58,759 bases of DNA from Actinokineospora sp. NBRC 105648 (GCF_030269645.1 NZ_BSTR01000051.1:1-58759); one strand, 5' to 3'. Shown: positions 45,962 through 54,686, counted from the stretch's first letter. The notes: generated from the letters alone by a model not told the origin. Made by a program: numbers and translations.

Positions 45962-47133
45962 GTCGGTACCTCCACGGTCAGGGTCGTTCCCGCGCCCGGG
46001 GCGCTGGTGAGGACCACGGTGCCCGCCACCTGCTCGGCCCGCGCGCGCATCCCGCGCAGCCCGTACCCGGTGGCGGGGGCGTCGGGGTCGAAGCCGCGGC
46101 CGTCGTCGCTGACGGTGAGCGTGACCCCGGTCGGCGAGTGGCACAGGTCGACGGTGACCGCCCCGGCCTCGGCGTGCTTGCGGATGTTGGCCAGCGCCTC
46201 CTGCGCGGCGCGCAGCAGGACGACCTCCACCCCGGTGGGCAGCCCGCCCGGGTCGCCCTCGGTGTGGAAGTCGGCCTGCACACCGGTCTCCGCGGCCAGC
46301 CGCTCCACCTGCCGCTGCAGCGCCTCGGTCAGCGTGCCGTCGTCGAGCGCGGTCGGCGAGAGCGCGGCGACCAGCGCCCGCGCCTCGGCCAGGTTCTCCC
46401 GGGCGGTGCGCAGCGCCAGGTCGAGCGAGTGCCGCACCTTGGCGCTGTCCCGGTCCACTTCGGACTCCGCGGCCTGCACCAGGGTGACGATGCTGGTGAA
46501 CCCCTGGGCCAGCGTGTCGTGGATCTCGCCCGCCAGCCTGCCCCGCTCGGCGGCCACCCCGGCCTGGTGCGAGAGCTGCGCGACCTGGGCCCGGGTGGCT
46601 TCCAACTCGGTGATCAGCGCGGCCCGCTCGTCGCTCTCGGCGACGATGCGGTGGATGTAGGTGCCGATCAGCAGTGCCAGCCCCAGCCCGAGGAACGAGG
46701 TCGGCAGCTGGTCGCGCCACCCGTCCAGCGAGCCCAGCCGCAGCCCGTTGAGCACCGGCGGGACCGTGTTGAGCAGGACCACCACCGGCGCCGCCGCGGG
46801 CATCGGCAGGGACATGAACACCAGCGGGCACATCACGAACAGCAGGTAGGTGCTCATCGGCACGAACCAGGTGGCGGTGAGGAACAGCAGCGACGCCGCG
46901 GCCACGAACGCCGCCGTGTGCCCCGGGTGGTCGCCCAGCACCGCGTGCCGCCTGCCGTGGACCACGTAGAGCACGGCGATCGCGGCGGTCGCCGCGATCG
47001 CCACCAGCCGGTCGCCCGGCCTGCCCGAACTGGCGACGACCAGGATCGTGACGAACGCGTAGCCGAGGGCGAAGTACAGGTCCCACAGCCAGAACGCCCG
47101 GTTCCACGCCCTGATCTCCGCCACCGGGTTCAC
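45958..47133 (-). CDS. Sensor histidine kinase (HisKA_3 type)
   Basis: GTG 47133 overlaps the permease stop (GTGA) and starts [21 protein letters not shown]. Five or six membrane segments cover residues 12-165 with no large outside domain, typical of kinases that sense membrane state or use the associated transporter. The dimerisation box is [23 protein letters not shown] with the phospho-acceptor His, followed by the ATPase ([42 protein letters not shown]). 391 aa. Confidence 0.9.
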   Translation of the reverse strand: MNPVAEIRAWNRAFWLWDLYFALGYAFVTILVVASSGRPGDRLVAIAATAAIAVLYVVHGRRHAVLGDHPGHTAAFVAAASLLFLTATWFVPMSTYLLFVMCPLVFMSLPMPAAAPVVVLLNTVPPVLNGLRLGSLDGWRDQLPTSFLGLGLALLIGTYIHRIVAESDERAALITELEATRAQVAQLSHQAGVAAERGRLAGEIHDTLAQGFTSIVTLVQAAESEVDRDSAKVRHSLDLALRTARENLAEARALVAALSPTALDDGTLTEALQRQVERLAAETGVQADFHTEGDPGGLPTGVEVVLLRAAQEALANIRKHAEAGAVTVDLCHSPTGVTLTVSDDGRGFDPDAPATGYGLRGMRARAEQVAGTVVLTSAPGAGTTLTVEVPT

Positions 47134-47960
47134 CCCGCCCGCTTGTCGGTCCAGCGGAAGGTCGTCAGGCACAGCACCAGCCCGATCAGGCACCACGCGC
47201 CCAGCACGAGCGCGGTCACCGGGTGTTCCCACGAGCCCGCCACCTCTCCCGCGGCCATGCTGTCCGGCAAGAACACCGAGCGGAAGCCCTGGCCCATCCA
47301 GCGGACCGGGAAGAACGCCGCCACCCGCACCATCGCCTCGGGGAGCGAGCTTATGTGCACGAAGACCCCCGAGGTGAACTGCAGCACCAGGACCGGCAGG
47401 TTGAGCACGGCCGCGGCACTGCGCGCCGTGCGGGCCAGACCGCTGGCGGCGATGCCGAGCAGCGTGCAGGCCACGATGGACAGCGCCAGCAGCCAGCCGA
47501 AGGTCAGCCAGCGGCCCGGGTCGGTGGGCAGCTCCAGGTCGAACATCAGCACACCGACGGCCAGCAGCAGGGCCACCTCGGCCAGGCTCGCGACGGCCAC
47601 CAGCACGGTCTTGCCGATGAAGTAGGCACCGGCGTTCACCGGCGTCCCCCGCAGCCGCTTGAGCGTCCCGTCCTCCCGGTCGTTCGCGATCCCGGTACCG
47701 ATGCTGATGAAGGCGGTCGACAGGATCCCGTAGGCGATCATGCTCGCGGCCAGCACCTGGCTCATCGGGCTGCCCGGACCCGGCTCGTCGTTGATCGACC
47801 CCAGCAGCGCCAGCACGATCGCTGGGAAGCTGAAGGTGAAGATCACCGCGCCCTTGTCCCGGAAGAACATGCGCAGCTCGACCCCACCCCTCGAGAGGCC
47901 GGTGCGCAACGTGGACGGGAGTGCGGTGGTGCTGCTCGGTAGTGCCAGTGCCGTGGTCAT
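47130..47960 (-). CDS. ABC-2 type transporter permease
   Basis: The 276-aa protein has six hydrophobic segments and an ABC-2 pattern: ELRMFFRDKGAVIFTFSFPAIVLALLGS, NDREDGTLKRLRGTPVNAGAYFIGKTV, and VNLPV-like LNLPVLVLQFTSGVFV with FFPVRWMGQGFRSVF. It pairs with the ATPase encoded upstream, overlapping its stop by four bases. Probably exports a drug or lipid-type substrate in response to the coupled two-component system. Confidence 0.9.
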   Translation of the reverse strand: MTTALALPSSTTALPSTLRTGLSRGGVELRMFFRDKGAVIFTFSFPAIVLALLGSINDEPGPGSPMSQVLAASMIAYGILSTAFISIGTGIANDREDGTLKRLRGTPVNAGAYFIGKTVLVAVASLAEVALLLAVGVLMFDLELPTDPGRWLTFGWLLALSIVACTLLGIAASGLARTARSAAAVLNLPVLVLQFTSGVFVHISSLPEAMVRVAAFFPVRWMGQGFRSVFLPDSMAAGEVAGSWEHPVTALVLGAWCLIGLVLCLTTFRWTDKRAG

Positions 47961-48790
47961 GCGCTTGCCCCGATCAGGTCCAGGTAGATGTCCTCCAGGC
48001 TGGGTTGGCGCACCTGCAGCCCGCTGATACCGCCGCGCCCGTCCAACTGGACGACGGTGCCGATCGGGTCGGTGGTGCGCACCTCGTGCGGCCCGGCACC
48101 GTCGACCCAGCTGACCGTCGCGGGCGCCCGATCCCGCCCCCCGACGGTCCGCGGCGTCCCCTCGGCCACGATCCGCCCCGCCGCGATCACGGCCAGCCGG
48201 TCGGCGAGAGCCTCGGCCTCGTCGAGGTAGTGCGTGGTGAGCAGGATCGTGGTGCCTTCACCGGAAAGTGTCCGAACCAGGTCCCAGAACTGCCTGCGGG
48301 CCTCGGGGTCGAACCCGGTGGTGGGCTCGTCCAGGAAGAGGAGCCGGGGCCGCCCGATGATCCCGAGCGCCACATCCACGCGCCGCCGCTGACCACCGGA
48401 AAGCGACCGGACCCGGGCATTGACCTTCTCCCGGAGCCCACACAGGTCGATGACATCCTCGACGGCACGCGGATTCGGGTAGTAACCACGGAAATGCTTG
48501 ATGGTCTCGCGCACGGTCAACTCGGCGGCATCAGTAGCGGTCTGCAAGACAATGCCGATGGTCGCCCGCCAGTCCCGACCGGCGGTGCCGGGGTCCTGCC
48601 CCAGCACCCGCACCGTGCCGTTGTCGCGTTGCCGGTAGCCCTCAAGTATCTCGGTGGTGGTGGTCTTGCCCGCCCCGTTGGGACCGAGGAGGGCGAAGAC
48701 CTCGCCCTCCCGCACCTGGAGGTCGATCCCGGCCACTGCCCGGTGGGACCCGTAGTGCTTGTGGAGATCTCGCACTTCGATCGCGTTCAT
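47957..48790 (-). CDS. ABC transporter ATP-binding protein
   Basis: The 277-aa protein has GPNGAGKTTTTEIL (Walker A), VLQTATDAAELTV (Q-loop), RSLSGGQRRRVDVALG (signature), LLFLDEPTTGFDPE (Walker B) and LLTTHYLDEAE (H-loop). This is the DrrA/CcmA-like subgroup that works with ABC-2 permeases. A C-terminal 60-residue extension, including WVDGAGPHEVR, is typical. First gene of the ATPase-permease-kinase-regulator operon; all junctions overlap by four bases. Confidence 0.93.
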   Translation of the reverse strand: MNAIEVRDLHKHYGSHRAVAGIDLQVREGEVFALLGPNGAGKTTTTEILEGYRQRDNGTVRVLGQDPGTAGRDWRATIGIVLQTATDAAELTVRETIKHFRGYYPNPRAVEDVIDLCGLREKVNARVRSLSGGQRRRVDVALGIIGRPRLLFLDEPTTGFDPEARRQFWDLVRTLSGEGTTILLTTHYLDEAEALADRLAVIAAGRIVAEGTPRTVGGRDRAPATVSWVDGAGPHEVRTTDPIGTVVQLDGRGGISGLQVRQPSLEDIYLDLIGASA

Positions 48791-49013
48791 GGGACTAATG
48801 CTGGTCGTTGGGAGGGGGCGGGGGGACGAGCGAGCGGTTGAACCTGGCTGTCAACCGATCGGTGGACACCGACGTAAGCCCCACACCCCCAGACCCCTGA
48901 CCCTCCAGGCCCAAGCCCCACCCGGCTCAGGCCGACACAATCCCTATGCCTATCTCTGTCCTTTCCATCTCTAAAACCTAAGCCCCACGCCACGCAACAC
49001 CCGGTACGGATGT

Positions 49014-49154
49014 GCTCGATCTGGCGGACTCCCTTTGTGTGGGGGGAGAGTGCCGCTAACCTTGACCTGGTGGTGGGGATGCCCTTCACCCCACGCTTTT
49101 TCCCCACAGCGGTGCTCTAGGGGCCCCGCGCAAAGGGAGTTCGCCAGATCGAGC
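49014..49154. repeat. Family A palindromic element, copy A3 (reverse orientation)
   Basis: In the reverse sense relative to A1. Outer arms are GCTCGATCTGGCG..CTCCCTTTG..GGGG with their complements, so several stem pairs differ from A1 while pairing persists. Core AAGGGCATCCCCACCACC and GTTAGCG match the family. Located between two minus-strand genes. Confidence 0.88.
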
Positions 49155-49163
49155 CTGCGTCTT

Positions 49164-49228
49164 AGTCGGGCAACCTGTATGAGCTACGCCCAGTTCACGA
49201 AACGTAGCCCATACGGGTTGCCCGACTT
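49164..49228. repeat. Central inverted repeat between A3 and A4
   Basis: AGTCGGGCAACC.GTATG.GCTACG (49164-49188) pairs with CGTAGC.CATAC.GGTTGCCCGACTT (49203-49228) with two mismatches around a 14-base loop. It forms the centre of the larger A3-A4 palindrome. Confidence 0.85.
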
Positions 49229-49236
49229 AAGAGCGG

Positions 49237-49376
49237 GCTCGATTCAGTGAACTCACTTCGTGCGGGGCCCCTAGAGCACCGCGGTGGTGAAAAAAGGGCG
49301 GGTGAAGGGCATCCCCACCACACGGCAAGTTTAGCGGTACTCTCCCCCCACACGAAGCGAGTCCACTGAATCGAGC
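49237..49376. repeat. Family A palindromic element, copy A4
   Basis: Direct orientation. Outer arms carry TTCAGTG/CACTGAA in place of the A1 TCTAGTG/CACTAGA, a paired change. Core GGTGGTGAAAAAAGGGCGG, AAGGGCATCCCCACC and GTTTAGCG are as in the family. Three single-arm mismatches look recent. Confidence 0.88.
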
Positions 49377-49485
49377 ACATCCGTAACGGGTGTTGCGTTC
49401 CGTAGGGCTTGGGAATTAGGGATTGAGAGCGAAGAGTAAAAGCGAAGAGCGGGATTGAAGAAGGGAGGGGGCTGGGTAAGAAAAG

Positions 49486-49515
49486 AAGCAGCCCACCTGT
49501 GGGGGTGGGCTGCTT
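49486..49515. terminator. Terminator after citrate synthase
   Basis: AAGCAGCCCACC and GGTGGGCTGCTT form a perfect 12-bp stem with a 6-base loop, 39 bases after the citrate synthase stop on the minus strand. Confidence 0.8.
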
Positions 49516-49554
49516 GGTGGTGCTGGTGCTGCTGTTCGTTCTTGTGCCGCTGGG

Positions 49555-50718
49555 CTAGTGGGCGATCGCGTCCCAGCCTTCGACGTCCTCGGGGCGGCGG
49601 GGGTCCGGGCCGATGTACTTGGCCGCGGGGCGTACCAGCCTGCCGGTGCGCTTCTGCTCCATGATGTGTGCGCACCAGCCCGCTGTCCGGGCGCAGGTGA
49701 ACATGGCGGGCATCATGTGCGGGGGCACCTGGGCGAAGTCGAGGATTACCGCTGCCCAGAATTCGACGTTGGTCTCGATGGCGCGGTCGGGGCGGCGTTC
49801 GCGGAGTTCGGCCAGTGCGGCCTGTTCCAGTGCCGCTGCTACCTCGTACCGCTCTGCGCCGAGTTCCTTGCAGGTGCGGCGTAGGACGCGGGCGCGTGGG
49901 TCTTCCGCTCGGTAGACCCGGTGGCCGAAGCCCATGAGTCGTTCCTTGCGGTCCAGCAAGCCCTTGACGAAGCCGCGTGCGTCTCCGGTGCGCTCTACCT
50001 CGGCGATCATCGGGAGTACTCGGGCGGGGGCGCCGCCGTGCAGGGGGCCGGACATGGCGCCGATGGCGCCGGAGAGGGAGGCGGCGACGTCGGCGCCGGT
50101 GGAGGCGATGACGCGGGCGGTGAAGGTGGAGGCGTTCAGGCCGTGCTCGGCCGCCGAGACCCAGTAGGCGTCGATGGCGGCGACGTGGGCCGGGTCCGGG
50201 TCGCCGCGCCAGCGGGTCATGAAGCGTTCGGTGATGGTGTCGCACTCGTCGATGCGGCGCTGCGGGATGGCGGGCTGGTGGATGCCGCGGGCGGACTGGG
50301 CCACATAGGACAGCGCCATGACCGAGGCGCGGGCCAGCTGTTCGCGGGCCTCGTCGTCGGAGATGTCGAGCAGCGGGCGGTAGCCCCAGATCGGGGCGAG
50401 CATGGCCAGGCCCGCCTGCACGTCCACCCGGACGTCACCGGAGTGCACCGGGAGCGGGAACGGTTCGGCGGGCGGCAGGCCGGGGCCGAAGCGGCCGTCG
50501 ACCAGCAGGGCCCACACGTTGCCGAAGGTCGTCTTGCCGACGAGGTCCTCGATGTCGACGCCGCGGTAGCGCAGGGCACCGCCGTCGCGGTCGGGTTCGG
50601 CGATCTCCGTGCGGAAGGCGACGACCCCTTCCAGACCCGGTCGGAAGCCGTCGTCGGGTTCTGCCGCCGCGGTGGCAGCGGAGGGTGTCTGCTGGATGTC
50701 CCGCACCGCGTTGTGCAT
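49555..50718 (-). CDS. Citrate synthase (type 2, CitA-like)
   Basis: Condenses acetyl-CoA with oxaloacetate. The 387-aa protein has VSAAEHGLNASTFTAR with the first catalytic His, GPLHGGAP, MGFGHRVYRAEDPRA with the second His, and a catalytic Asp in AAVILDFAQVPPHMMPAMFTCAR. The N-terminus (GLEGVVAFRTEIAEPD, LRYRGVDIEDLV) is the citrate synthase 2 pattern, shared with methylcitrate synthases; substrate preference is not certain. By recall it matches Rv0889c (citA). Divergent from pdxH, as in other actinobacteria. Confidence 0.9.
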   Translation of the reverse strand: MHNAVRDIQQTPSAATAAAEPDDGFRPGLEGVVAFRTEIAEPDRDGGALRYRGVDIEDLVGKTTFGNVWALLVDGRFGPGLPPAEPFPLPVHSGDVRVDVQAGLAMLAPIWGYRPLLDISDDEAREQLARASVMALSYVAQSARGIHQPAIPQRRIDECDTITERFMTRWRGDPDPAHVAAIDAYWVSAAEHGLNASTFTARVIASTGADVAASLSGAIGAMSGPLHGGAPARVLPMIAEVERTGDARGFVKGLLDRKERLMGFGHRVYRAEDPRARVLRRTCKELGAERYEVAAALEQAALAELRERRPDRAIETNVEFWAAVILDFAQVPPHMMPAMFTCARTAGWCAHIMEQKRTGRLVRPAAKYIGPDPRRPEDVEGWDAIAH

Positions 50719-51031
50719 TCGCCTCGCCTTTCACACGCCATGTCCACGACGGGTTACGCGTATCGGCAGCGGCACTTCGAGGCAGATCGCCCACGCCGGG
50801 CACCACTGCACGGCTGTCCAGCAACCATGCTCCTGGTGCGGGCGGTTAGCAATCGTTCACTCTGGTGTCTTCGGTCACGATCCAGTGAAACGATCCAGAT
50901 TGTCGATGGTCTCCAGTACGGCTGTTCCCGTGTCCGCTGTCACCGTGCGGGCGGTTCCCGTTCACCTCGATTCCCCGTACCGTCCAAGTCCTGCGGTTGA
51001 CCCCCGCTCGGGCTGCGAGGAGAGATGCGGT
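50719..51031. other. Divergent promoter region between citrate synthase and pdxH
   Basis: No gene is visible in these 313 bases. GATCCAGTGAAACGATCCAG near 50880 contains a direct repeat GATCCAG. No clear -10/-35 pair could be chosen. Confidence 0.5.
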
Positions 51032-51691
51032 ATGGCTGACGGCGAGATCGCCCTGGACCTTCCCACCATGCGCGTGTCCTACGAAAAGGGCGACCTGCAG
51101 CTGAGCGACCTCGCCGAGACCTGGCACCAGCAGCTGCAGGCCTGGCTGGACGAGGCCAAGCAGGCCGGTCTGTCCGAGCCGAACGCCATGGTGCTGGCCA
51201 CCGCGGGCGCCGACGGCATGCCGTCCTCGCGGACCGTGCTGGCCAAGGGGCTCGACGCGCGCGGTCTGGTCTTCTTCACCAACTACACCTCCGCCAAGAG
51301 CCACGACCTGAGCGCCACCCGCTACGCCTCGGCGACCTTCCCCTGGTACGGCCTGCACCGGCAGGCCACCGTGCGGGGGACCGTCGAGAAGGTGAGCCAG
51401 GCCGAGACCGCCGCCTACTGGGCAAAGCGCCCGCGCGGGTCGCAGCTGGGCGCGTGGGCCTCGCCGCAGTCGATCGTGGTGAGCGGGCGCGGGACGCTGG
51501 AGACCGCGCTGGCCAATGTGGAGCGCCGGTTCGCCGACTCGGAGACCGTGCCGGTGCCGCCGCACTGGGGTGGCTGGCGGATCCAGCCCGAGCTGGTGGA
51601 GTTCTGGCAGGGACGCCGCGACCGGATGCACGACCGGCTGCGCTTCAAGCTGGCCCGCGACGGGTGGAAGGTCGAGCGGCTCGGCCCGTAG
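51032..51691 (+). CDS. pdxH: Pyridoxamine/pyridoxine 5'-phosphate oxidase PdxH
   Basis: FMN enzyme making pyridoxal 5'-phosphate. ATG 51032 has AGGAGAG upstream. The 219-aa protein has PNAMVLATAGADGMPSSRTVLAKGLDARGLVFFTNYTSAKSHDL, FPWYGLHRQATVRGTVEKV, SRPRGS-like KRPRGSQLGAWASPQS and the C-terminal signature VEFWQGRRDRMHDRLRF. It supplies PLP for enzymes such as SerC. The gene is divergent from citrate synthase and precedes the MFS gene by 54 bases containing a palindromic operator. Confidence 0.95.
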   Translation: MADGEIALDLPTMRVSYEKGDLQLSDLAETWHQQLQAWLDEAKQAGLSEPNAMVLATAGADGMPSSRTVLAKGLDARGLVFFTNYTSAKSHDLSATRYASATFPWYGLHRQATVRGTVEKVSQAETAAYWAKRPRGSQLGAWASPQSIVVSGRGTLETALANVERRFADSETVPVPPHWGGWRIQPELVEFWQGRRDRMHDRLRFKLARDGWKVERLGP

Positions 51692-51710
51692 GACCGGGCT
51701 AAATCACAGG

Positions 51711-51750
51711 CTCACAACTCGTTAGTATGCCTAAGCTAACGAGTTGTGAG
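51711..51750. promoter_or_regulatory. 40-bp operator-like palindrome overlapping the MFS start
   Basis: CTCACAACTCGTTAG (51711-51725) and its exact complement (51736-51750) flank ten bases. The GTG start of the MFS gene at 51746 lies within the right arm, so the transcript would be leaderless or begin inside the palindrome. The inner GTTAG/CTAAC matches the MarR-gene repeat at 29179. Confidence 0.65.
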
Positions 51751-53047
51751 TACCCCAACGGAGCGCCGCGCACGCGCTAGCCGAGCCCGGGGGATCCTGG
51801 GCAAGGTCGTCATCGACACCCGGCCGTTGCGCATCCGCGACTACCGCCGCATGTGGCTGTCCACCGTGGTCACCGCGGTCGGCAGCCAGCTCACCGCCGT
51901 CGCCGTGCCCAAGCAGGTCTACGACCTGACCGGCTCGTCCGGCTGGGTCGGCCTGACCGGGGCGGTCGGTCTCGTGCCGCTGCTCGTCTTCGGCCTGTGG
52001 GGCGGTGCGATCGCCGACGCGATCGACCGGCGCAAGGTCATGTTCATCAGCAACCTGGGCGTGGCCACCACCTCGGGCCTGCTGTGGCTGCAGGCGTTCA
52101 CCGGGTTGGACTCGGTGGCCGTCGTGCTCGTCCTGCTGGGCCTGCAACAGGCGTTCGTGGCGGTGAACATGCCCGCCCGCAGCGCCGCGATCCCCCGGCT
52201 GGTGCCGCCGGAGCTGCTGGCCCCGGCGAACGCGCTCAACTTCACCACGTTCACCTTCGGCATGGTGTTCGGCCCGCTGGCCGCGGGCGCGCTGATCCCG
52301 CTGCTCGGTCTGTCCACCCTGTACCTGATCGACACGGTGGCCCTGGTGGTCGCGCTGGGGCTGGTGTCGCTGCTGCCCGCGATGCCGCCGGGGGAGGGCT
52401 CCTCGCGCACCGCCGGGCTGCGCGACATCGCGGACGGCTTCAGGTACCTGTCGGTCAAGAAGCTGCTGCTGGTGTCGTTCCTGGTCGACATCATCGCGAT
52501 GGTCTTCGGCATGCCCCGGGCGCTGTTCCCGGAGATGGCCGAGCGCACCTTCGGCGACCCGCCCGGCGGCGGCCCCGCGCTGGGCTGGCTGTACGCGGCG
52601 ATCCCGATCGGCTCGGCGCTGTTCGGCCTGTTCTCCGGGGCGTTCGCCCGGATCACCAGGCAGGGCGCGGTGATCGCGATCTCCATCGGGGTGTGGGGCG
52701 TGGCGATGGTGGGCTTCGGCCTGTCGACCTCGATCTGGCTGGCCGCGGCGTTCCTCGCCCTCGGCGGCGGCGCCGACCTGGTGAGCGCGGTGCACCGCAG
52801 TTCGATGCTGCAAACCGAGGCCACCGACGAGATGCGCGGCCGGATGCAGGGCGTGTTCACCGTGGTTGTCGCGGGTGGTCCCCGGATCGCGGACCTGGTG
52901 CACGGTTGGGGCGCCGCGGCCGTGGGCACGGCGGTCGCCGCGACGGTGGGCGGCGTGCTGGTGATCGTGCTGACCGCGGTGACCGTCGCCGCCGTCCCGT
53001 CCTTCTGGCGCTTCCGCTTCACCCCGGAACCCGAGCCGGTCAAGTGA
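51746..53047 (+). CDS. MFS exporter, DHA3/EntS-like
   Basis: The 433-aa protein starts with a short basic N-terminus, then IRDYRRMWLSTVVTAVGSQLTAVAVPKQVYDLTGSSGWVGL, an EntS-like first pair of helices, and GGAIADAIDRRKVMF in the MFS loop; ALNFTTFTFGMVFGPLAAG and RSSMLQTEATDEMRGRMQGVFTVVVAGGPRIADLVHG follow. Twelve segments are predicted. It is related in family to the MarR-linked exporter at 29636. Substrate unknown; enterobactin-exporter resemblance is by family only. A terminator follows. Confidence 0.88.
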   Translation: MSTPTERRARASRARGILGKVVIDTRPLRIRDYRRMWLSTVVTAVGSQLTAVAVPKQVYDLTGSSGWVGLTGAVGLVPLLVFGLWGGAIADAIDRRKVMFISNLGVATTSGLLWLQAFTGLDSVAVVLVLLGLQQAFVAVNMPARSAAIPRLVPPELLAPANALNFTTFTFGMVFGPLAAGALIPLLGLSTLYLIDTVALVVALGLVSLLPAMPPGEGSSRTAGLRDIADGFRYLSVKKLLLVSFLVDIIAMVFGMPRALFPEMAERTFGDPPGGGPALGWLYAAIPIGSALFGLFSGAFARITRQGAVIAISIGVWGVAMVGFGLSTSIWLAAAFLALGGGADLVSAVHRSSMLQTEATDEMRGRMQGVFTVVVAGGPRIADLVHGWGAAAVGTAVAATVGGVLVIVLTAVTVAAVPSFWRFRFTPEPEPVK

Positions 53048-53055
53048 CGTCGGTA

Positions 53056-53081
53056 TGGGCCCGGGTCACGCCCCGGGCCCA
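53056..53081. terminator. Terminator after the MFS gene
   Basis: TGGGCCCGGG and CCCGGGCCCA form a 10-bp perfect stem around a 6-base loop, nine bases after the MFS stop. Confidence 0.75.
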
Positions 53082-53095
53082 CACCACCTGAGCTG

Positions 53096-53428
53096 TCAGT
53101 TGCCGTTGTCGGGTGCGATGAACAGCACCGACGAGGCGGAGCTCTCGCTGGAGTTGCCGGAGCTGCCCGGCGGGACGAACTCCGTAGCCCCCTCACAGCT
53201 CAAGTTCTCGAACAGCACCGCCCCTGACGAGGTGTTGTTCGAGTAGGTGAAGGCCGGTTCCGCGAGCTCGAGGCACTCGCCGTCGGCCGGGTTCTCCAGC
53301 TGCTGGCCCTCGCCGTAGCTGAAGACGCCGTCGGCGGCGAAGGCCGGCGCCGCCGAGAGCGCGAGTGCTGTCGCTGCCAGGACGGCCGCACCGGCCAGTC
53401 CCCTGGGGAATCGCATGGCTGCATCCAT
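53096..53428 (-). CDS. Small secreted protein of unknown function
   Basis: The 110-aa product has a signal peptide (MRFPRGLAGAAVLAATALALSA, cleavage near AFA-ADG) from Met5 or Met1. The mature part, about 78 aa, is acidic and Ser/Asn/Gly-rich with two Cys (DGECLELAEP and ENLSCEGATEF), which could form one disulfide. I recognise no family. It faces the MFS gene convergently across the terminator. Confidence 0.75.
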   Translation of the reverse strand: MDAAMRFPRGLAGAAVLAATALALSAAPAFAADGVFSYGEGQQLENPADGECLELAEPAFTYSNNTSSGAVLFENLSCEGATEFVPPGSSGNSSESSASSVLFIAPDNGN

Positions 53429-53489
53429 TCCGTGCGGTTGCGTTTGGACACAGGGAGAATTTCACAACCGCGGCAGGCAGAACCAAGAG

Positions 53490-54359
53490 TCACCCGGTCG
53501 TGCGGCCCGCGAGCACCTGTACCAGCAGCTCGGCCACGAGGTCGCCCTGGCTGCCGTCCTGGTCGAGATCCGGGTCGTAGATGGCCAGGTCCAGCCCAAC
53601 GCACGACGGGTGCCCCGCCAGCGGGGTGACCAGCTCCACGAACTCCCGCGCCGACAAGCCGCCCGGATCGGGTGAGTCCACAGCGGACAGAACCGACGGG
53701 TCGAGCACGTCCACGTCGAGGTGCAACCAGAACGCGCCGTGCCGGCCGAGCACCCACGCCGCGGTCTCGGCGGCCCCGTGCCCCCGGATGTCCGGCGCGG
53801 TCCGGAAAGCGATGCCCGCCTCGGTCATCTCGGCGAGGTAGTCGTCGTAGTCGCGGATCCCCAGGACGGTGACGTCAGAGTCCGCGAAGTACCGGCCACC
53901 GATCTGCCCACGACCGGTGACGTGGGCCAACACCTCACCCGCGGCAGCACCGACGGTGTCCGAGTTGCCGGGATGGCGCAGGTCGGAACTGCCGTCGAGG
54001 TAGACGAGCCCAATCCGACGATCGCTCTCGTGCGCGACCAGCCCGGGACCGAGGAGCAGGCTGCAATCACCGCCGAGCACCACCGGGAAGTCACCTGCGG
54101 CAATCGCCGGAGCCAACCGGTCGGCAAGAGCACGCGCGTACGCGTCGATCTCGCGGGCGTGGAAGACACCACCGCCCTCGCTCCACCCACCCCGGTCATA
54201 GCGCGGCGCGACAAGATGCCCCAGGTCACGGGCCCCAAGACGGCTCAGCAAACCACGATCACGCAACGCACCGGGCGCCTTGGCGGCGCCGGGCACCGTA
54301 CCCGGCACCGGCGGCCGAAGACCGAGGTTGGTGGGCGCGTCCAACAGGGCAAGGGTCAT
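53490..54359 (-). CDS. Arginase/agmatinase-fold protein with altered metal-site residues
   Basis: The 289-aa protein shows the ureohydrolase layout: PVVLGGDCSLLLG (residues 93-104), LVYLDGSSDLRH (119-128) and WLHLDVDVLDPS (211-221). In active arginases the first is GGDH and the second D-x-H-x-D. Here Cys replaces the first His ligand and Ser the second, so binuclear manganese binding is doubtful, although GGDC occurs in some family members. The third motif is intact. It could act on a different substrate, use one metal, or be non-enzymatic. The ATG at 54359 starts at once with TLALLDAPTNLGL. Confidence 0.8.
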   Translation of the reverse strand: MTLALLDAPTNLGLRPPVPGTVPGAAKAPGALRDRGLLSRLGARDLGHLVAPRYDRGGWSEGGGVFHAREIDAYARALADRLAPAIAAGDFPVVLGGDCSLLLGPGLVAHESDRRIGLVYLDGSSDLRHPGNSDTVGAAAGEVLAHVTGRGQIGGRYFADSDVTVLGIRDYDDYLAEMTEAGIAFRTAPDIRGHGAAETAAWVLGRHGAFWLHLDVDVLDPSVLSAVDSPDPGGLSAREFVELVTPLAGHPSCVGLDLAIYDPDLDQDGSQGDLVAELLVQVLAGRTTG

Positions 54360-54448
54360 GCTAACCAGTGTAAGCCCATGACTAGTTACCCTGAGACGAC
54401 GAAGTGTGAAGTAGGAGCGATGACACGCGGCTTGGGTGACGTCGTGGT

Positions 54449-54590
54449 GCTCAATGGGGTGAATTGGCTTTGTTCGGGGCCCCTAAGAAAAGAGGCGCCG
54501 GGGTGAAGCGGGTGGGGAAGGGATCACCCACGCCTGGGTCAGGCTAGCGCCTCTTTTCTCCCCAAACAAAGCCAATCCACTCCATCGAGC
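54449..54590. repeat. Family B palindromic element, copy B2
   Basis: Arms GCTCAATGGGGTG.ATTGGC and GCCAAT.CACTCCATCGAGC with a few mismatches; inner stem AGAAAAGAGGCGC and complement as in B1; core GGTGGGGAAGGGATCACCCAC and GGCTAGCG. The stem bases ATTGGC/GCCAAT replace the B1 AGTGGC/GCCACT, a paired change. Between two minus-strand genes. Confidence 0.88.
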
Positions 54591-54686
54591 ACCGTCCATC
54601 GAGGTCGGTTCCGTTGCGGTGGGCATCGCGGGGCACGTTGCGATTGACTGATCACCCACGCCCCCCGAGCCGGACGCGGAGACGCG

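Noticed and set aside
51711..51750. Iron box before the second MFS gene
   Set aside because: Despite TTAG and CTAAC words, the 19-base match to the DtxR consensus is poor; the symmetry fits the MarR-type repeat better.
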